A DNA stretch of 64,000 bases, from NCBI GenBank assembly GCA_013399875.1, contig VXAZ01002373.1, positions 558,001-622,000 on the forward strand, written 5' to 3'. This stretch comes from Gymnorhina tibicen (Eukaryota > Chordata > Aves > Passeriformes > Artamidae). Every line of letters begins with the position of its first letter. The first letter of the stretch is position 1. Below are positions 39,529 through 53,200 of the stretch, piece after piece. The notes under the pieces are model-generated. The model had not been told where the DNA came from. It searched no databases and saw nothing but the letters and a program-made list of their open reading frames with translations. Made by a program: the position numbers and the translations under genes.

Positions 39529-41068
39529 CACACCGCCCGGATGCAAAGCCAGCATGGGGGCTCTGTGAAAGAGAACATGAGATCACAGCAGCTTGTGCTT
39601 CTCAGGCTTGTAGACAGTTATCTTTTGTAGAAACACAATGCTCAATACATTTTTGTATGAGTCATATGTGTTCTTCCTCTTCAGTCTCTTCCCAAACAAG
39701 TTCTCAGTGTTTCTGCATATCACTTCTAGCCATTATCACAGTAGTTGCATATCTTGTATAACAAAAAGTGCATATAAGGTCAGAATGCTCTCAATAAAAT
39801 AGAGATTAATTCCATAACAACAACAACAACAACATCATCTATGCAGAAAACTGTTGCCTTTATAACACAGAGAAACTTTATGTGAGCATCTCCTCCAGGG
39901 TGATTGATCTTTTGGTATTTTTTAATGTAAATTTCTTCAGACTGCTTTTTCTTTTCCTTTTGCAGAAATAAAATGAAAATTTTTAAAATAGCTAGAAGGT
40001 AATATATTACCATATTTTAAATTCAAACAAGTTCTTCTGATTTCTTTCATAAATGCCATTAAAGCCAAAAGGGAGTTCTGCACTTATATTCTGAGGTATC
40101 AACATGATAGTGTGATTCACACTAGAAGTCAATCTGAATAGCAATGTTTCAATGTAGTATAAGAGAAAACAAAGCTGCTCCAAGGTTTCTGCTTATCCTG
40201 TACAGGGAAAGAATTATTTCTATAAGAAACTTGAAAGAGCTGTATTATGCACATGCAATTATGTGCCTGCATATGTAGTTAATATAAAACACCTCATGCT
40301 TTTGTAGATTGTATATGACACTGTAATACACCTGAATTCAAGGGGGAGAGGTTTCCGGTCTGGGTGGGATGACTGAGTCTGTCCTGGTGTGCAGGGGTGA
40401 TCCCTGTGCACACACACCCTGTCCCTGCACGTCCACACTGCCCACCAGGCTGCCTGTGGCCCCTACTGCTCTGCACAGGGACAGGGCTGCACCCCTGTGC
40501 AGCCTCTTGCCAGATGACACCGAGATGCCGGTTCAGTGTCCAAGGAACTGAAGCAGCCCAGGCACTGCTCTGGTGTACACGTTGTCTGGGAGAGAGCTTG
40601 CTCTCCAATAAGCGGCCCAGTTCACCTCTAACGGGACGTGGTTTACATCCACCAGTGCAAATGGGTTGCCATGTGGGTGCACAAGTATAAGCAGGTCAGA
40701 TTCAGGAACAGTTTTCTGATTTCCCCTGGGGTTGTTGCCAGTGAAGCAGTGTGATTCACAGGGGAAATTACCACAAGTGTGGCTCTCAAACAAAAATCAC
40801 AGCTGCTGCATTGTGGAAAAGACTAGTTCCGCTCCCAGTTCCTTATAGCCCCTATCCATTTGCTTCCTTTGCAATTCAAAGTTACAGATATGCTTGCATC
40901 CCACCAGACTGGAGACAGCTGTAATTACAAACACTTTTGAGATCAAAAGGTGTCAACAGTTTCTTGCAACTGTGTTTAGACTTCAAACTAAGTTAGCCAA
41001 CTAAATGCTAAACCATGTCTTGCTGAGATGCAAATAACTTGAAAGGTGAAGAGCAGAAGTCAGAGTTC
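39529..41068. other. Unique non-coding DNA with a GC-richer patch
   Basis: (AAC)6 lies at 39816-39833. A GC-richer stretch at about 40350-40690 has several open frames on both strands (up to 104 codons) but no CpG-island density and no protein I recognise. No exon or RNA gene is supported. Confidence 0.5.
39816..39833. repeat. (AAC)6 microsatellite
   Basis: Six uninterrupted AAC units. Confidence 0.9.
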
Positions 41069-41631
41069 TGCCTAGGGAGTTCTGGCCCCAATATAGTGAG
41101 CCATATCTCTTCTTCCTTATCCCTGGTGGGATGTGAATGAGAATCAGAAGAGGGTAAAATCCATTAGTGGAAGTAACAGCAGTTTAATAGTTGAAGTAAA
41201 ATATAATAACAATAATTCCAATAACAACAGCAATAAAAAAGTGTGTAAGAAAAAGAGAGTAATAAAAGCCAAGAGAAACAAGTGATGCATAATCCAATTG
41301 CTCACCACCATTGACTGATGCCCAGCCCATTCCTGTACAGTGATTAGCCTTCCCAGCCAATTCCTCTCCATTTACATACTGATCTTGATGTTCTGTGGTA
41401 TGGAATAACCCTTTGGCCAGTCTGGGTCATCCATCCTGGCCATGGTCCCTCACAGTTTCATGTGCACCTGTTTGTTGGCAGAGCATGGAAAGCTGAAAAG
41501 TCCTTGACTTAAGTAAGCACTACTTAGCAACAAAGTGTGTTATCAACGTTATTCTCATACTACATCCAAAACACGGCACTGTACCAGCTACTAGGAAAAA
41601 AATTAACTCTATCCTAGGCAAAACCAAGACA
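41069..41631 (-). mobile_element. Solo LTR of the ERVL-type family, reverse orientation
   Basis: On the minus strand the element begins TGTCTTGGTTTTGCCTAGGA followed by TAGAGTTAATTTT. This closely parallels the first 30 bases of the LTR at 11786, so both belong to the same LTR superfamily. The + strand also carries GCACTGTACCAGCTACTAGG, AGCTGAAAAGTCCTTGACTT and GGAATAACCCTTTGGCCAGT, which I recognise as conserved blocks of this bird LTR. A TTTAAT at 41183-41188 is an ATTAAA polyadenylation signal on the minus strand. The 3' LTR end (near 41069) is degenerate. I found no matching 5-bp target duplication (AGTTC against GCAGG), so the copy is older than the one at 11786 or slightly truncated. 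An A/T-rich insertion-like stretch (about 41190-41270) replaces part of the usual sequence. No internal retroviral sequence is attached. Confidence 0.85.
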
Positions 41632-44600
41632 GCAGGGCAAAGCAGCTGCTGTTTCCCATTCTAGACCATTCCCTGCAGGGCTCGCTGAAGGCTCTCCCAT
41701 GTGTGAGAACGCCAGCCCCCTCTGCTGCGTTTTTAAAGGGCATTGTTAACTCCATATGTGTCTTTTGGCTCTCTGCTTTTTATTTCTGTGTTTTATCTGC
41801 TGGCATCCTTAGAGTGTTAAAAGTTGCATTTAACCTTGTCAAAGGAGGACTGCTTCTCTTTTAAATTGAAGCGTTTTTGTACACAAATAATATTTTGCTT
41901 GCAACATTTCCTTATGGTTAAATATTTATGTTGGAATTCCTAAATTATAGTACAAAAACAGTCAAATGAGCTGAGGAAGAGCAACTTCTGTTCTGAAAGG
42001 GTGTATAATGATATCTTCAATATCTTGTAAATGAAACTATTTCCAAGGCAATAGAAAGAATAGCAGCTCTATATTTTGTGACAGATAAAGCCTTTCTTTT
42101 TTTTCCCCCCCCCCAAATTTTATGAGCATATCATAGTTTCCTCAAATCTATTTGGTGAAATGTCTTGGATTGCTTTATTTTGCAAATTGCCTCCTCCTAT
42201 ATGTTGACTGACAAGAGTTCTCAAGTTGAAACTTTATTTTCTCACACATGTAGCTGACATTGCTGGGGCAAGGCACAGTTACTAGTCCTTTCTTGGAACA
42301 AGTGTGTACTTAGCCTGCTTGGGTTTATTTAAAACTTAATTTTCCTTGAATGTGCCAATGTGTGGCTTTAAGATTCACTTTCTTTTGGACCCAATTAGGC
42401 ATTTCCCCAGAAAAACAGGGTTTTAAACATTAATCCTGCAAAATGACAAAAACCTCACAAAAACTATTAAATTTACAGACTTGTTGCACTACAGAAGGAA
42501 ATAAATTAGATTGGCTTGGCTTTGCTTAATCTGAACTACAACCTCAAGTTGTAGTGTTTCAAATCCTTGGAATAAATTTCCATATTACCACGCCCCAGGG
42601 CATTCCTTCTCCAGATTCCTATAAGAAATCTTGATTGTTACATGACTGCACACTCAGCAAACATTTCTGCATTTCTCAACTGAAATTTTTTGTGTTTTAT
42701 TCCCATAAAAATTGGTCCCAATCTGATTTAGTACAAATATGAAAATATCTGAAACACTTCATAGTGCAAATGTTGCTTTCTAAGCTCTCCTTCCTGCAAA
42801 TATCTATAGAATGAAACTGTAAACAAAATTAATGGAAAGAGAAATAGCAGCAGGACAACCATGACTTGGCCAGTTGAAGGAAACATCAGTGTCTATTTAC
42901 AATGTTTTTTAAAATTTTTCCTAAATCCATTTTAATTTCTGTTGGAAAATGCTATATTTATACAAAAGGACTATAAAAATGCCCTGAACTGATCTTTATC
43001 TTCAGCTGAACTGAAGGTAGCCTGGTAAAATCTGACCATCACCTTTCAGTGATTATTTGGAAATAAAATACATTTTCTTGCAGTACTTAAAATTCTTTTT
43101 GGTCACCAGGGTATGTTAGTAAATGCTACTTTCAAATGTACATTTCACACCAAAATAGACACTTTTCCAATGTTAACTATAAAAGCTACTAGAAACTATT
43201 GCCTCTGCATAAATAAAGTAATAACAAAGGAAACTAGAAATATCTTTGATGCAAACCCATTTTTATCCCTTTGAAATAAATAACAGCATTTCCCTTTTGA
43301 ATAGAGATACTGAATGCATCCTCATTTTCTGTTCTTTCAATATATATTCCAAGAGGGAAAACACATGATAGGTAATTAAAATACATGGGAGACAAATATT
43401 ATTGCATGGTTGCAATCTGGTACACTGAGGTCCTTACTTCAGCTGGGACTTGATAATGGAGATACAATAAATGATAAGGAACACTACTTTTTCTTTAATA
43501 TCTCCATGAAAATAGACTTTATACTGACACAGAGATAGCAATAGAGCTGCATTATTTTGTTTCTGCAGAAAAACTCTAGGTAAACAGCAGCCATTAATAA
43601 ACCAGACAATTTTCTCCAACACTGAAAAAGATATTATGAGACCAAGATTGTTCAGCTGATGAGCCTGCTTCTGTAATCTGTTTTGGATAACAGCATTATA
43701 ACAGCACAGAGAGTGTGCCTATGTGAAAGATATTAATGACTTCTTCTGAAGCAAAATATAAAGTAAAAAACCAGCTGTCTGAAATAGTGTAATTAAAAGC
43801 TTAATTCAAATTTATAGTAATTCTGATTACTGTGTAGATATGTGCATGCTATCATAATCCATGAGTATAACCAAACTATTAGAAACACTGAGACTGAGAA
43901 TTAGAACAATGAACCAGCTAATGGCTGTCTGGATCACAGAAACAGCACATCATGCCATGCTTATAATTTTTATCACCCTAGTAACACTAAGATAATGATA
44001 ATTGTAGGATCAAAATGGTGAAGCCATTGATGAACACGTGCAGATTCCTTCAAAGAATCTGCATCTCCTATGTCACAACAAATGAGTGAATTTTGGAGTG
44101 TGCCGTTTAACCAGCTTGTCTCTCTTTCCAGGTTTTAGTGAATTTCTAAACAGTTCTGCAAAAGTTTTTGGATTGAACCTCCCCAAAAATCATGAATCTA
44201 AGATGCAAGTCTTGCAGGTAAAGTGTATGAAAAGACCAAAATTGAGAGAACTGGACTTTCTCTGCTACCTCAGTTATTAGTTTTTCTCAGTTGTGTCTCC
44301 AAACAGCATCTTGGCTGGAAATCCAAGTTCCAAAGATGCCTATTTAGGATGGCTGAAGAATATTCCTGGTTATAGTGTGGCACTGGGATCAAGCCATAAC
44401 CTGGCTTGGCAGCCCCAGTAAGATGTGAGCTAGAGGCTGCATAGTTCTGCTGCTGCATCTGCCACATGTCAGGCTATGTCTTGCTCAAAGGACCGACCAC
44501 GAGATGTTGAACTGATCCTACCAGCTGCTCACAATCAGAAATCTGCTGAACCCAGCACATAGAACAAAACTGGCAGAGTTCTCCACGCCATTCTGTTAAT

Positions 44601-46852
44601 TCCCTGGAGATTAGTAAGACTTCATGAAATTTGTTGTGTTTTCTCATTGGCTATGTGTTATGAGCTCATAAGATTGTTCATGCTGGAGAGCAGGTCAGCT
44701 GCAGAGTAGGATTTCTCAGACAGCCCCTTCAGAGGAGGGAGTAATCACTACATAGAGTTAAGAAGCAGAGGTTCCTCTCCGATCACATCCAGATGTTCAT
44801 TGCAGGCAAGGAAATACAGACTACATGCTGATGGCTCTTCCAACTACCACTCTAGACCTTGCTCAAGTGTTATATGAAATGTTTGAATGGGAAGCAGTGG
44901 CCACAGCCTCTACCAGCTGCATGGGGGCTTTCCAGGAGACATGACCCAGGCACTTCCATCCACTGGCAAACCAGCACAGCCAGAGCTCTGATCTGCCATG
45001 GTGGCTGTGGTTGTCTCACACATACATCACTTTGAAGCCTGTAATTGTGCTTCTAGTCCAGGATGCCAGATGTGGTCTGGCTCAGGATGAGGACAGGACT
45101 ACAGCCTGAGTACTAGCAGCCTGCCTTGCATGAATGAAAAGGGACAGGGTCCTGGTTGGTGGAAGCATAGCTAAAGGAGGAGGAATGCAAAAATACAGAG
45201 CTTAGATGGGGGCATTGAGGTGCAAGAGATTGGGAAGAGTAGGTGAAGTAGACAGAGATGTGGGGTTGAGTCCTGACAAGACCAAATAAAATGCCATGTA
45301 AGTAGTTGGGGAACCTAACACTGACAAATTTAGTTTGGGAAGTTTTGTAGGCACTTGCAATAGAAGGATGCCTTGCAGGGTGATGAGCATACTTGGAAGA
45401 TGTGTTGCAGAAAACTCAGGCTACTTAACTGTCCTGTCAGTGATGTATTTGAACAAAAATACATGCATGTGGAAGCATAAGGAAGTTGGAAATTTTGTTA
45501 AATCCTTTTAAATCAGGTGATAACCACAGGTCAGGTTTCTCTGGCAGTAGAAAGATTGTCATGAACAGAGTAAAACCTGCTGCTAAAGAAGTTCACATAA
45601 AGAAGGCAGAGAAGAGGGAAAGGGAAAGAACTTGTTTTCCTGCCGGCCCAAAGAACATTTCAGATGTGATTGGCTGATCAGTGTGACACTTCCAAGAACA
45701 TACCTGAGCTCTAGAAGTAGGGATGCCTACTTCCAAACCAGGATGATCTGCTCTAATATCATGGGCTTGACAAGCAAAAGGCTGTCCAGTAGGGCTTCCC
45801 AGTCTCCTCGGGCCTTGCAGACAGAACATGACCTTCATACAATGACCCCAGTACAGTTTATATTTTGCAGAAAGGAGAGCTAAGAGAAGTGACTGTCTGT
45901 TTATTCCTACAGTCTCTGACATCTGGAATCACTGGTTTCTTGTTGCTATCTTAGCACAAATAATGAGAGTAACTTCAGGTGATGATACTTCCAGTTAACC
46001 TGGAGTTCTTCTGGAACACCTACTGGGTACTTACCTCCAAGCACTATTAGAAATGTGTCTGCTACATTTGGGATAAACCTAAATATTACTACGCCTCATT
46101 CTTGCAATGCCTTAAGAGCTGCTGGAGGCATGATGCTGAATGCCTCTCCAGGAGCCTGCACATACTGGGGAACCATAGATGGAGATGAGGCTCCCAGTGG
46201 CAATATGGGGAAAAGTATATATGTGTGCCTTGGCATTCTCAGTGACATCTATTGGACAAATCTGTTGGATTGGTTCCCAGCCTTAATTTGCAATAATCAC
46301 AATAATTTACATTCAAATCCTAATTAATGAAGTTCTGGTGTTTATGGGATGGAGGATCTTGAAAGGATAGGGTGTACTTTCTGTTCTATTTCTGCCATTT
46401 TTCATTCCAGTGAAACTCTACTCATGACTCATTGCTCATTACCATCTCCTGGCAATGTATGAAGAGAGAGATGTACAGCAGAACAAAATGTTTCTTACCC
46501 TGATTATTTGCTTGATTTCAACAGGCCAATACCTCCTTTACCACAAACTGGTAAATGGCTTCCTTATAAATCCACAAAAATATTTATGTAAGGAAACACT
46601 TGAACATATGACCACCTCAAGGTTATTTGTATTTATCATCTCTGTGCTAAATGGTTGGGGTGAGTGGAGAGTGGAAAATCCCTTTCAGTGAGACGTGCAG
46701 ACAGGAAGCATTTAGGCTTGGAGCCTCCAGCAACGGCACTGCACTGTCTCTGGGCCATGGAGACACCGACTATCTGCTGATGACAGGTGCTGAGGGAAGC
46801 TACTAACAGAAAAAATGCTATGAGGTAAAGATGATTCCTTTATATAGATAGC
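41632..46852. other. Unique non-coding DNA, one weak exon candidate
   Basis: No gene or repeat is recognised. A T8C10 tract lies at 42097-42114. At 44132-44217 a strong polypyrimidine acceptor and a consensus donor flank an 86-base stretch open in a single frame (discussed in findings). The rest is AT-rich with short open frames. Confidence 0.5.
42097..42114. repeat. T8C10 homopolymer junction
   Basis: Eight T residues directly followed by ten C residues, a likely position for length errors in sequencing. Confidence 0.85.
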
Positions 46853-47258
46853 CACAGAATCATGGAATCACAGAATGGTTTGGGTTGGAAGGGACATCCT
46901 TCATCTGGTTTCACCCTGCTGCCGTGGGCCTGGACACCTTCCACGAGACCGGGTTGTTCAAAGCCCCATCCAACCCATCCAAAGAGTTCCAGGTATGGGG
47001 CATCCACAGCTTCTCTGGGCAACCTGTGCCAGTGTCTCAGCATCCTCACAGTCAAGAATTCCTAATGTCTAATCTAAACCTACTCTTACACAGTTTGAAG
47101 CCACTGCCCCTTGTCCTATCTCTATAGGCCCTTGTAATAAGTCCCTCTCCAGCCATCTTGCAGGGCCTGTTTAGGTACTGGAAGGCTGCTATAATGTCTG
47201 CCTGTAGCCTTCTCTTCTCCAGGCTGAAAACACCAACTCCCTCAGCCTTCATTCAGAT
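46853..47258 (-). mobile_element. CR1 LINE 3' fragment with frameshifted ORF2 C-terminus
   Basis: The + strand starts CACAGAATCATGGAATCACA and GGTTTGGGTTGGAAGGGACA, the reverse complement of the CR1 3' end. The minus strand encodes the ORF2 C-terminus in two frames. The first (47252 leftward) reads GVFSLEKRRLQADIIAAFQY and later RFRLDIRNS. The second (from 47055) reads TVRMLRHWHRLPREAVDAP. The two belong together in intact CR1 proteins, so a small indel near 47052 has shifted the frame. Upstream ORF2 is absent (5' truncation). The peptide differs from that of the 38.6-kb copy, showing another CR1 subfamily. Confidence 0.92.
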
Positions 47259-50200
47259 AATTAGGAAGGTAATTCCTAACTTCAATTAATAGTAAGTTAA
47301 TTAATTTATTAACCAGTACCCACGTTAAAGCACCGCTGGGTTTGTGGTACTTTCTTCAGTGCCCAAGCTGGTTGGTGCAGCTCTTTGAATCTCTGACTTG
47401 GTAACTTCTAAAGTACACCTTTATCTCTCCCTGCTTTCTTATATGACTTATGTGCTGCTTCCAGATGAAGGACAGGTACATTGGGTTTGTCCTTCTTGCT
47501 GCACAGGGTGATCTTCAGTAACCTGCTGAGGTGCACGTATGGACAACATCTGGCCTGTATGGTGGCATCCTGCATTGGTGTGCACCATCCCTTTGTGCCC
47601 AGTGGTGCTTTTGGAAAGAAAGCTGGTTGCACAAGCATGGAGACAGCCATGATGTGTGGCAGCAGATCCTCTGGTCCAGACATGGCTATTAGGAATGAAG
47701 ATCACCAAGATGTGACTTAAGTTTCCAGTCACCTGGAGGAATAACACTTGCCAGCTCTCTTCCCTTGGAAGAATCAACCATTTATCTTACAACCATGCAA
47801 AATTTCATAAAATTACTAACTACTGATATTTGATGGGAAAAAAGCCAGGGATCTTTCTTGGGTTTTCTGCATTTGATGCTGTTCTGGTGAAATTACTTTA
47901 GGTAGAATCTTATTAGTCAAGGGCAAATTCCACTACAAAAATGATTTTATATGCTTTGGGAATGAAAAGTAAATGTCAATTTACTTTATTTAAAGATCTG
48001 GAAGCAGAACCAGAGTTCTAAGAACTTCTCCTGACTCTGTTTTGTGAGCTTGTCAAACAGCACAGAGCACTGATGACTTCTCAGCAAAACAGGCACAATG
48101 CAGGGGTAGCACAGTGGAGGAGTGGTGATCTGAGCGTGGGCCAGGACATTTCCCAGGGGAGGATTGCCAAGCCTAAGGATAAACTTCACATGGAAGGTGA
48201 ACCAGATCAGGGGGAACAGCCTTTGGGAGATAGGTTTGCTGCCACTGAAGAGATGTAAGGAATGGGGGCGGCCGCCACCTCAACACCTCTCTACCCCATC
48301 CACCCCTCTTAAGCAGTAGAAGCCAGATGAGCTTTACAGAAGTGTAGCTTCACAAGGCAGTGAAGAGAGGACAAGGCTCTTTGGCCAGCCCTAACACTCC
48401 GATCCCCTCTGCAAATACCCACTTTTCTCATGCATAAAGCCAGCGCAGGGACGACAGCTAGGTACATCTGGAATCTGGAACCTAAATCTGAATTATAGAA
48501 ATGATGTAGGAATCTGAAAAATAGAAACACACTGAAATTGTCCCAGGGCATATTCAGTTACTCATTTACGGATTGCACACATTTCATATCTGACAGTAGG
48601 ACAAAGCACTGTAAAAATACCCGTAAGAATTTGAATTTCTGCTCTGATTTATACTTAAAAGGCAACATCTGATTAGTGTCTGTGTTTTATTATAAAAAGA
48701 CCAGGCGGCTGAAAGCTTCTCAGACATTACCTTTATTTCACCAGGTATTTTTTATAGTATATTGTGGAAGAAAATGTCACATTTCATTAAAGTCTATCAT
48801 TCATACACAAGAAAGGATTTGGCAGCAGTTTATAAATTTTTACGGCAATTTTAAACTTTGCCCCTTTTTCAGTGTCTGAAGGTTCTTTAAAAGAATGCCT
48901 TTGATGACCTCTGAATCAACTGGTGTTCACTGATCTGTGCGGGGATGTGTGCTGTTGTACACCAGCTGTGGGGCTGCCTTTGGTATAAGCAGCTCAGTTG
49001 TTGTGTCAGCAGTTTTCACACTGTTTAATTTTCATAGACTTGGTTACACAACACATTCTCAGACCTTCCAGCTGTGCCTAATGAAAATTCATACTGACAC
49101 TCATTCAGGTCTCAGCATCCCTCTTGCTCTGGTGTTACCATATTATTTTTTTATTATTCTACTTAGAAAGAACTGCAGTTCTCCCAATATAGGAAATGTG
49201 ATATATGTTGAGGATAATCTCCTGTCACTGCAAAGTTTCTCCTCTGTTAGTTCTCTCTGTGTGCTTCATTTCATCTGTTTGCCACCCATTAGAAAGGGTA
49301 GTGAAACATTTGGTTCTTAAAGGGTTGGCTGCTTCGTTTTATGTAATGTAACTGCATCAGCAGAGCAGAAATTTATGATGAATAACTTGTTTATCAGTCT
49401 TAGGCTTTTTTCATGGATTGTCTTTGAACAGATTGTAATTTTCTTGAATTTATTAATTATTCAAAATGTTAATGATTCTGGGAGAAGGATTACGAGCAAT
49501 TTCATGCGAGCATTTGGTATGCAGTACTCCACTTCTATGGCCATTACTTTCTTGTGTAGGTAGATGAAGGCATGTCATATTTTCTCTATTTTGTTGTCAG
49601 AAAACACTAAAAATTATCAATGCAGTTTTTCTCAGAGTATAAGAGTTTAGTGAGACACAAAAAATTTAGAACACTTTCCCCTAAAGTCCTGACTAGATAA
49701 AAGAGTCTTTCTAAGAATAACCTATGAAGTAAAGAAGATCGTTGTCAGATTCCTTTTATTTACTTATCAAATTTTAATTTCTTATAGTAACTTGCACAAA
49801 AAGGTAGTAGGGTATGTACTCATAGTCTCAATGGGGGTGTCTTACAGCTTAGGTTGTGATTGCCTTGTGCTTTGGTGGAAGGTCTATTTCTCTGTATAAA
49901 ATACTCTGAAAATACAGTTATCATCAGCTTGAAAAATTCTCTCAAGGTTATTGTGAAGGTGAAAATGACTGTAGGCAGTTTCCAGTCCAGAATAATGGAG
50001 TCAGAAGCTTGTGAGGTTTGCTGGTCTCCTAACACTTGCTTTCTGTTTCTATTGAAGCATGAAAAGTTTCAATTCACCTTAAATTAGCATTTTGTGGGAT
50101 AAAACCCTGAGTTCTTGAACAGCAAGTGGCTTAAAATAGGTGTTAACTTTTAAAGTAATTTGAATGCTTGAGTACTTGAATAGGAAATATTTTGTCTACT

Positions 50201-53200
50201 TTTGCTTTAAGAGGGAGAAGACAGAGGAAAGTTGCTGTGAGGAAGATAAATATTCCTTGGGTCAGATTATGAGTATGACAAAGTTGAAAATTCTCATTTT
50301 AGTTACAATACTCTTGTGATTTTGACAAACACAAGAAATGTTCTGTGACTGGCTGCTGCTGGCTGAAGCCTTCTGCTGTGTATCTGAATTGAACCTCTAT
50401 GGGTTCTGTACCTGCACAATGTACTTTGTTCATGGCTTTGAAGAGCAGGTCTATTTATGGAGTTCTTTAAAAAACTAACTGCTACCCAGACTTTAGAGTA
50501 ACATGCTGCATGCTGAGTCCCCCTGTAGCTGGTGAATAAAGAGCACTTTCCTCCTATGGCTCTGCACACGTTAAGCTATAAGTAATGAACGTTGCAGACA
50601 CTGCAGAGGATTGTTGGCTCAGGACAGGAATAGATTGAACTGCAGCCTGCACAAGCTTGTGAGAGCTCCTGTCTGTAGTTCTGCGGTCACTTTCATGATT
50701 GCTTTCCACTAAAGGTCCAGCTTTTGCTTTACTTCTTTTCCCACAACTTCCCATCACCTGGTTTGTGTTTAAAAGACAGATCGTTCTATATGCTGGATTT
50801 CAACAATGCAGGCTGCAACTAGCTTCTGCTCTCCAGAAACTGGTAGCACATTATGTGTCAGCTTTTGGACAAAGATACAGGTTTGTTGGGTAGAAAATGA
50901 AGCAAAAGCTGTACATCTTAAGGTTCCCACAAGCAGTGGAAATTAATATATTTTAAACTCCTTATATCAGTTAAGCTTCTTGGGGTGGGGATTTGTCTCT
51001 AAGTCACTTGAAGTCAAGGATATCATGTCATATCCATTCTACTCTATAAAATGAGTAAAAAATATTATCCACAAAGCTCTGTAGTCATGCTAGAAATTCG
51101 TGTGGCACCTACATCTGGTTTGCATTGAAACTTCAGTATCTAGCTCTGCACAGTAGGCACTGAAATGAAAACTCATCATCAGTTAACAGTGCTCTGGCAC
51201 TTCCCTGGCCACAATTGAGGCAGAGTTAGGTAAGGTCTGTTCCAACAAAACATGGAATTAATCTAATTTTCTTCAAACTTCCAAATGTAAGCATCTGAAT
51301 GTGAGCTAAGGGCATGACACAGTTGCTTGACTACATGTTTCTGGAGCAACCGGAGCTGCTCATCTGCTGAGCTGTGGTTTTGTGAACCACATGCCCATGC
51401 AGGTTGGGCAGCTGTGGCCAGTGGGAGCCTTATGTCCACCTGGACCAGCAGGGGAAGCTGGGTTAGGGATAAGCTAGTGCATCTTACATGAGTTGCATTG
51501 TATGGCTCTGTTTATCAACTGAATCACTCTGTGGGTATGTAAATTCCCATTGAAGTCAGTGGATGAAGTCAGAGGAGGGAGGGCACAGAGCAATTCAGTC
51601 ACCCTAAACTGGACACCTATGTGCTTGAATCGTGTTTTCTCATTTCACTGTCAGACTCTTTAAAAGCTGTCTAGAACCTCTCTCTGGCCAGAGGGTAAGA
51701 AGTTGGTGTGGAAGGTGCAGAACCCATCTCCCATCTCTGTAATTTCTTCTAGATTCACCAAGACTGCCTGGCTCACAGCTTTCCAGCCACATGCCACGAA
51801 GTGGTTACTAGACCACAGATTTTATCCCTTCACACATTGCTATTGCAGTGCCCAGTTATTGTGTGCGTTGTTCTCTTTCCACACAAAGAATAAGGTAAGT
51901 GAGCAAGAAGTTGGTATACAAATATAAGCACTTACATGTGACTGTGCCATTCAAATATTGTTGCCATTAAAGTGGTCTAATAGTTTCCATTTCCTTTCTA
52001 CAAATGCCACTAGAACTGAACTTTATATGAGTTAAATCTTTGTTTGCTAATTCTGAAACAGGGTCTCAATTGATTTGACTTCCTGCACTGTGAAACCCTG
52101 CTTCGTCTATGCACGTATGCCTGGGTCTACTGGAGTTCAACATGTATTTACTAAGAAAGAACTAGAAGGATTTTCTTCCCTTGAAATACATGGAGGAGTT
52201 ATCACTCTGAACCTCACAGAAAAGTAGAGTGATAGGAAAGCAACAGGGAGAATAGACCTCTAAATTTAAAGCTAAAATTCAAGAACAGTGTCTGATTTTG
52301 GTATGGGGAAAACACAACTGGCCAACAGGATGAGTTTATGGAATGCACTGAAGTATCAGCAGAGGCTTATTCTTTGTTGATCACTTTTAACTTGACAAGA
52401 TCCTCAAATGTATTTTTATAGTTTCCTTCCTGGTATGCTCCCAGAGATAAGTACTTGAAGTAACAGGCCAGAACTAGCTGGAAAAAAACTTCTACTTACA
52501 TTGTGTGAAAGAAGCCACTGAATTTGCTCCTGACTCCTTTGTTGCACTACCACAGCTCATAAAAAGTAAAAGGATAAGAGATTTTTAACTCATTCACTCC
52601 TGGTTATTCTGAAAACAGTATGAAGAAATGTAAAAGCTGACTCACACAGTAATACTCGGTCCTGCACTTGATCAGGGACTTCAGTAAAAAGAGAAGGATT
52701 ATAAACTCTGAAAGAATTCTTCTTTGTTTCATATGGGAATCACTCATTATACTGGGTTTTCCAGCATGATCATTCCCAATACAAGTCTGCTCTGTTCCTG
52801 AGTTCTCATTCATATGCACACCATTAAAAATATCGACTCTTTTGTCTGTCCCAACACTTCTGATACATTTTAAAAATTATTCTTGCATCAGCAATATTCA
52901 GTGTAGCTACTTTTTAAAGTGGTTTGCCGTTTTATTTGTCTTTGGGAATGGAGACTAATACATAACGAGTAGTGCTTGAGAAATAGCAGAAAAGAGTACA
53001 TCCTGTACCTCTGCAGCTGCATTTGATGCTCATACACGTTTGGGTGCAGTTCTGCTTCTTCTTCCACTAAATACACACCATACAGTGTGTGAAGGACATC
53101 AAAGATCAACAGCAAAATCTGTGGCTTTGGTGGAGCAAATGTACTTCAGGAAAGTAAGTCCTGCGGGAGCTGAAGAGCGAGCGGTGGCAAGGGACTGCTC

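Noticed and set aside
52888..53115. Protein-like minus-strand frame containing VEEEAELHPNVYEHQMQLQR
   Set aside because: The only nearby acceptor has a poor pyrimidine tract, and no related protein comes to mind. Treated as a chance frame.
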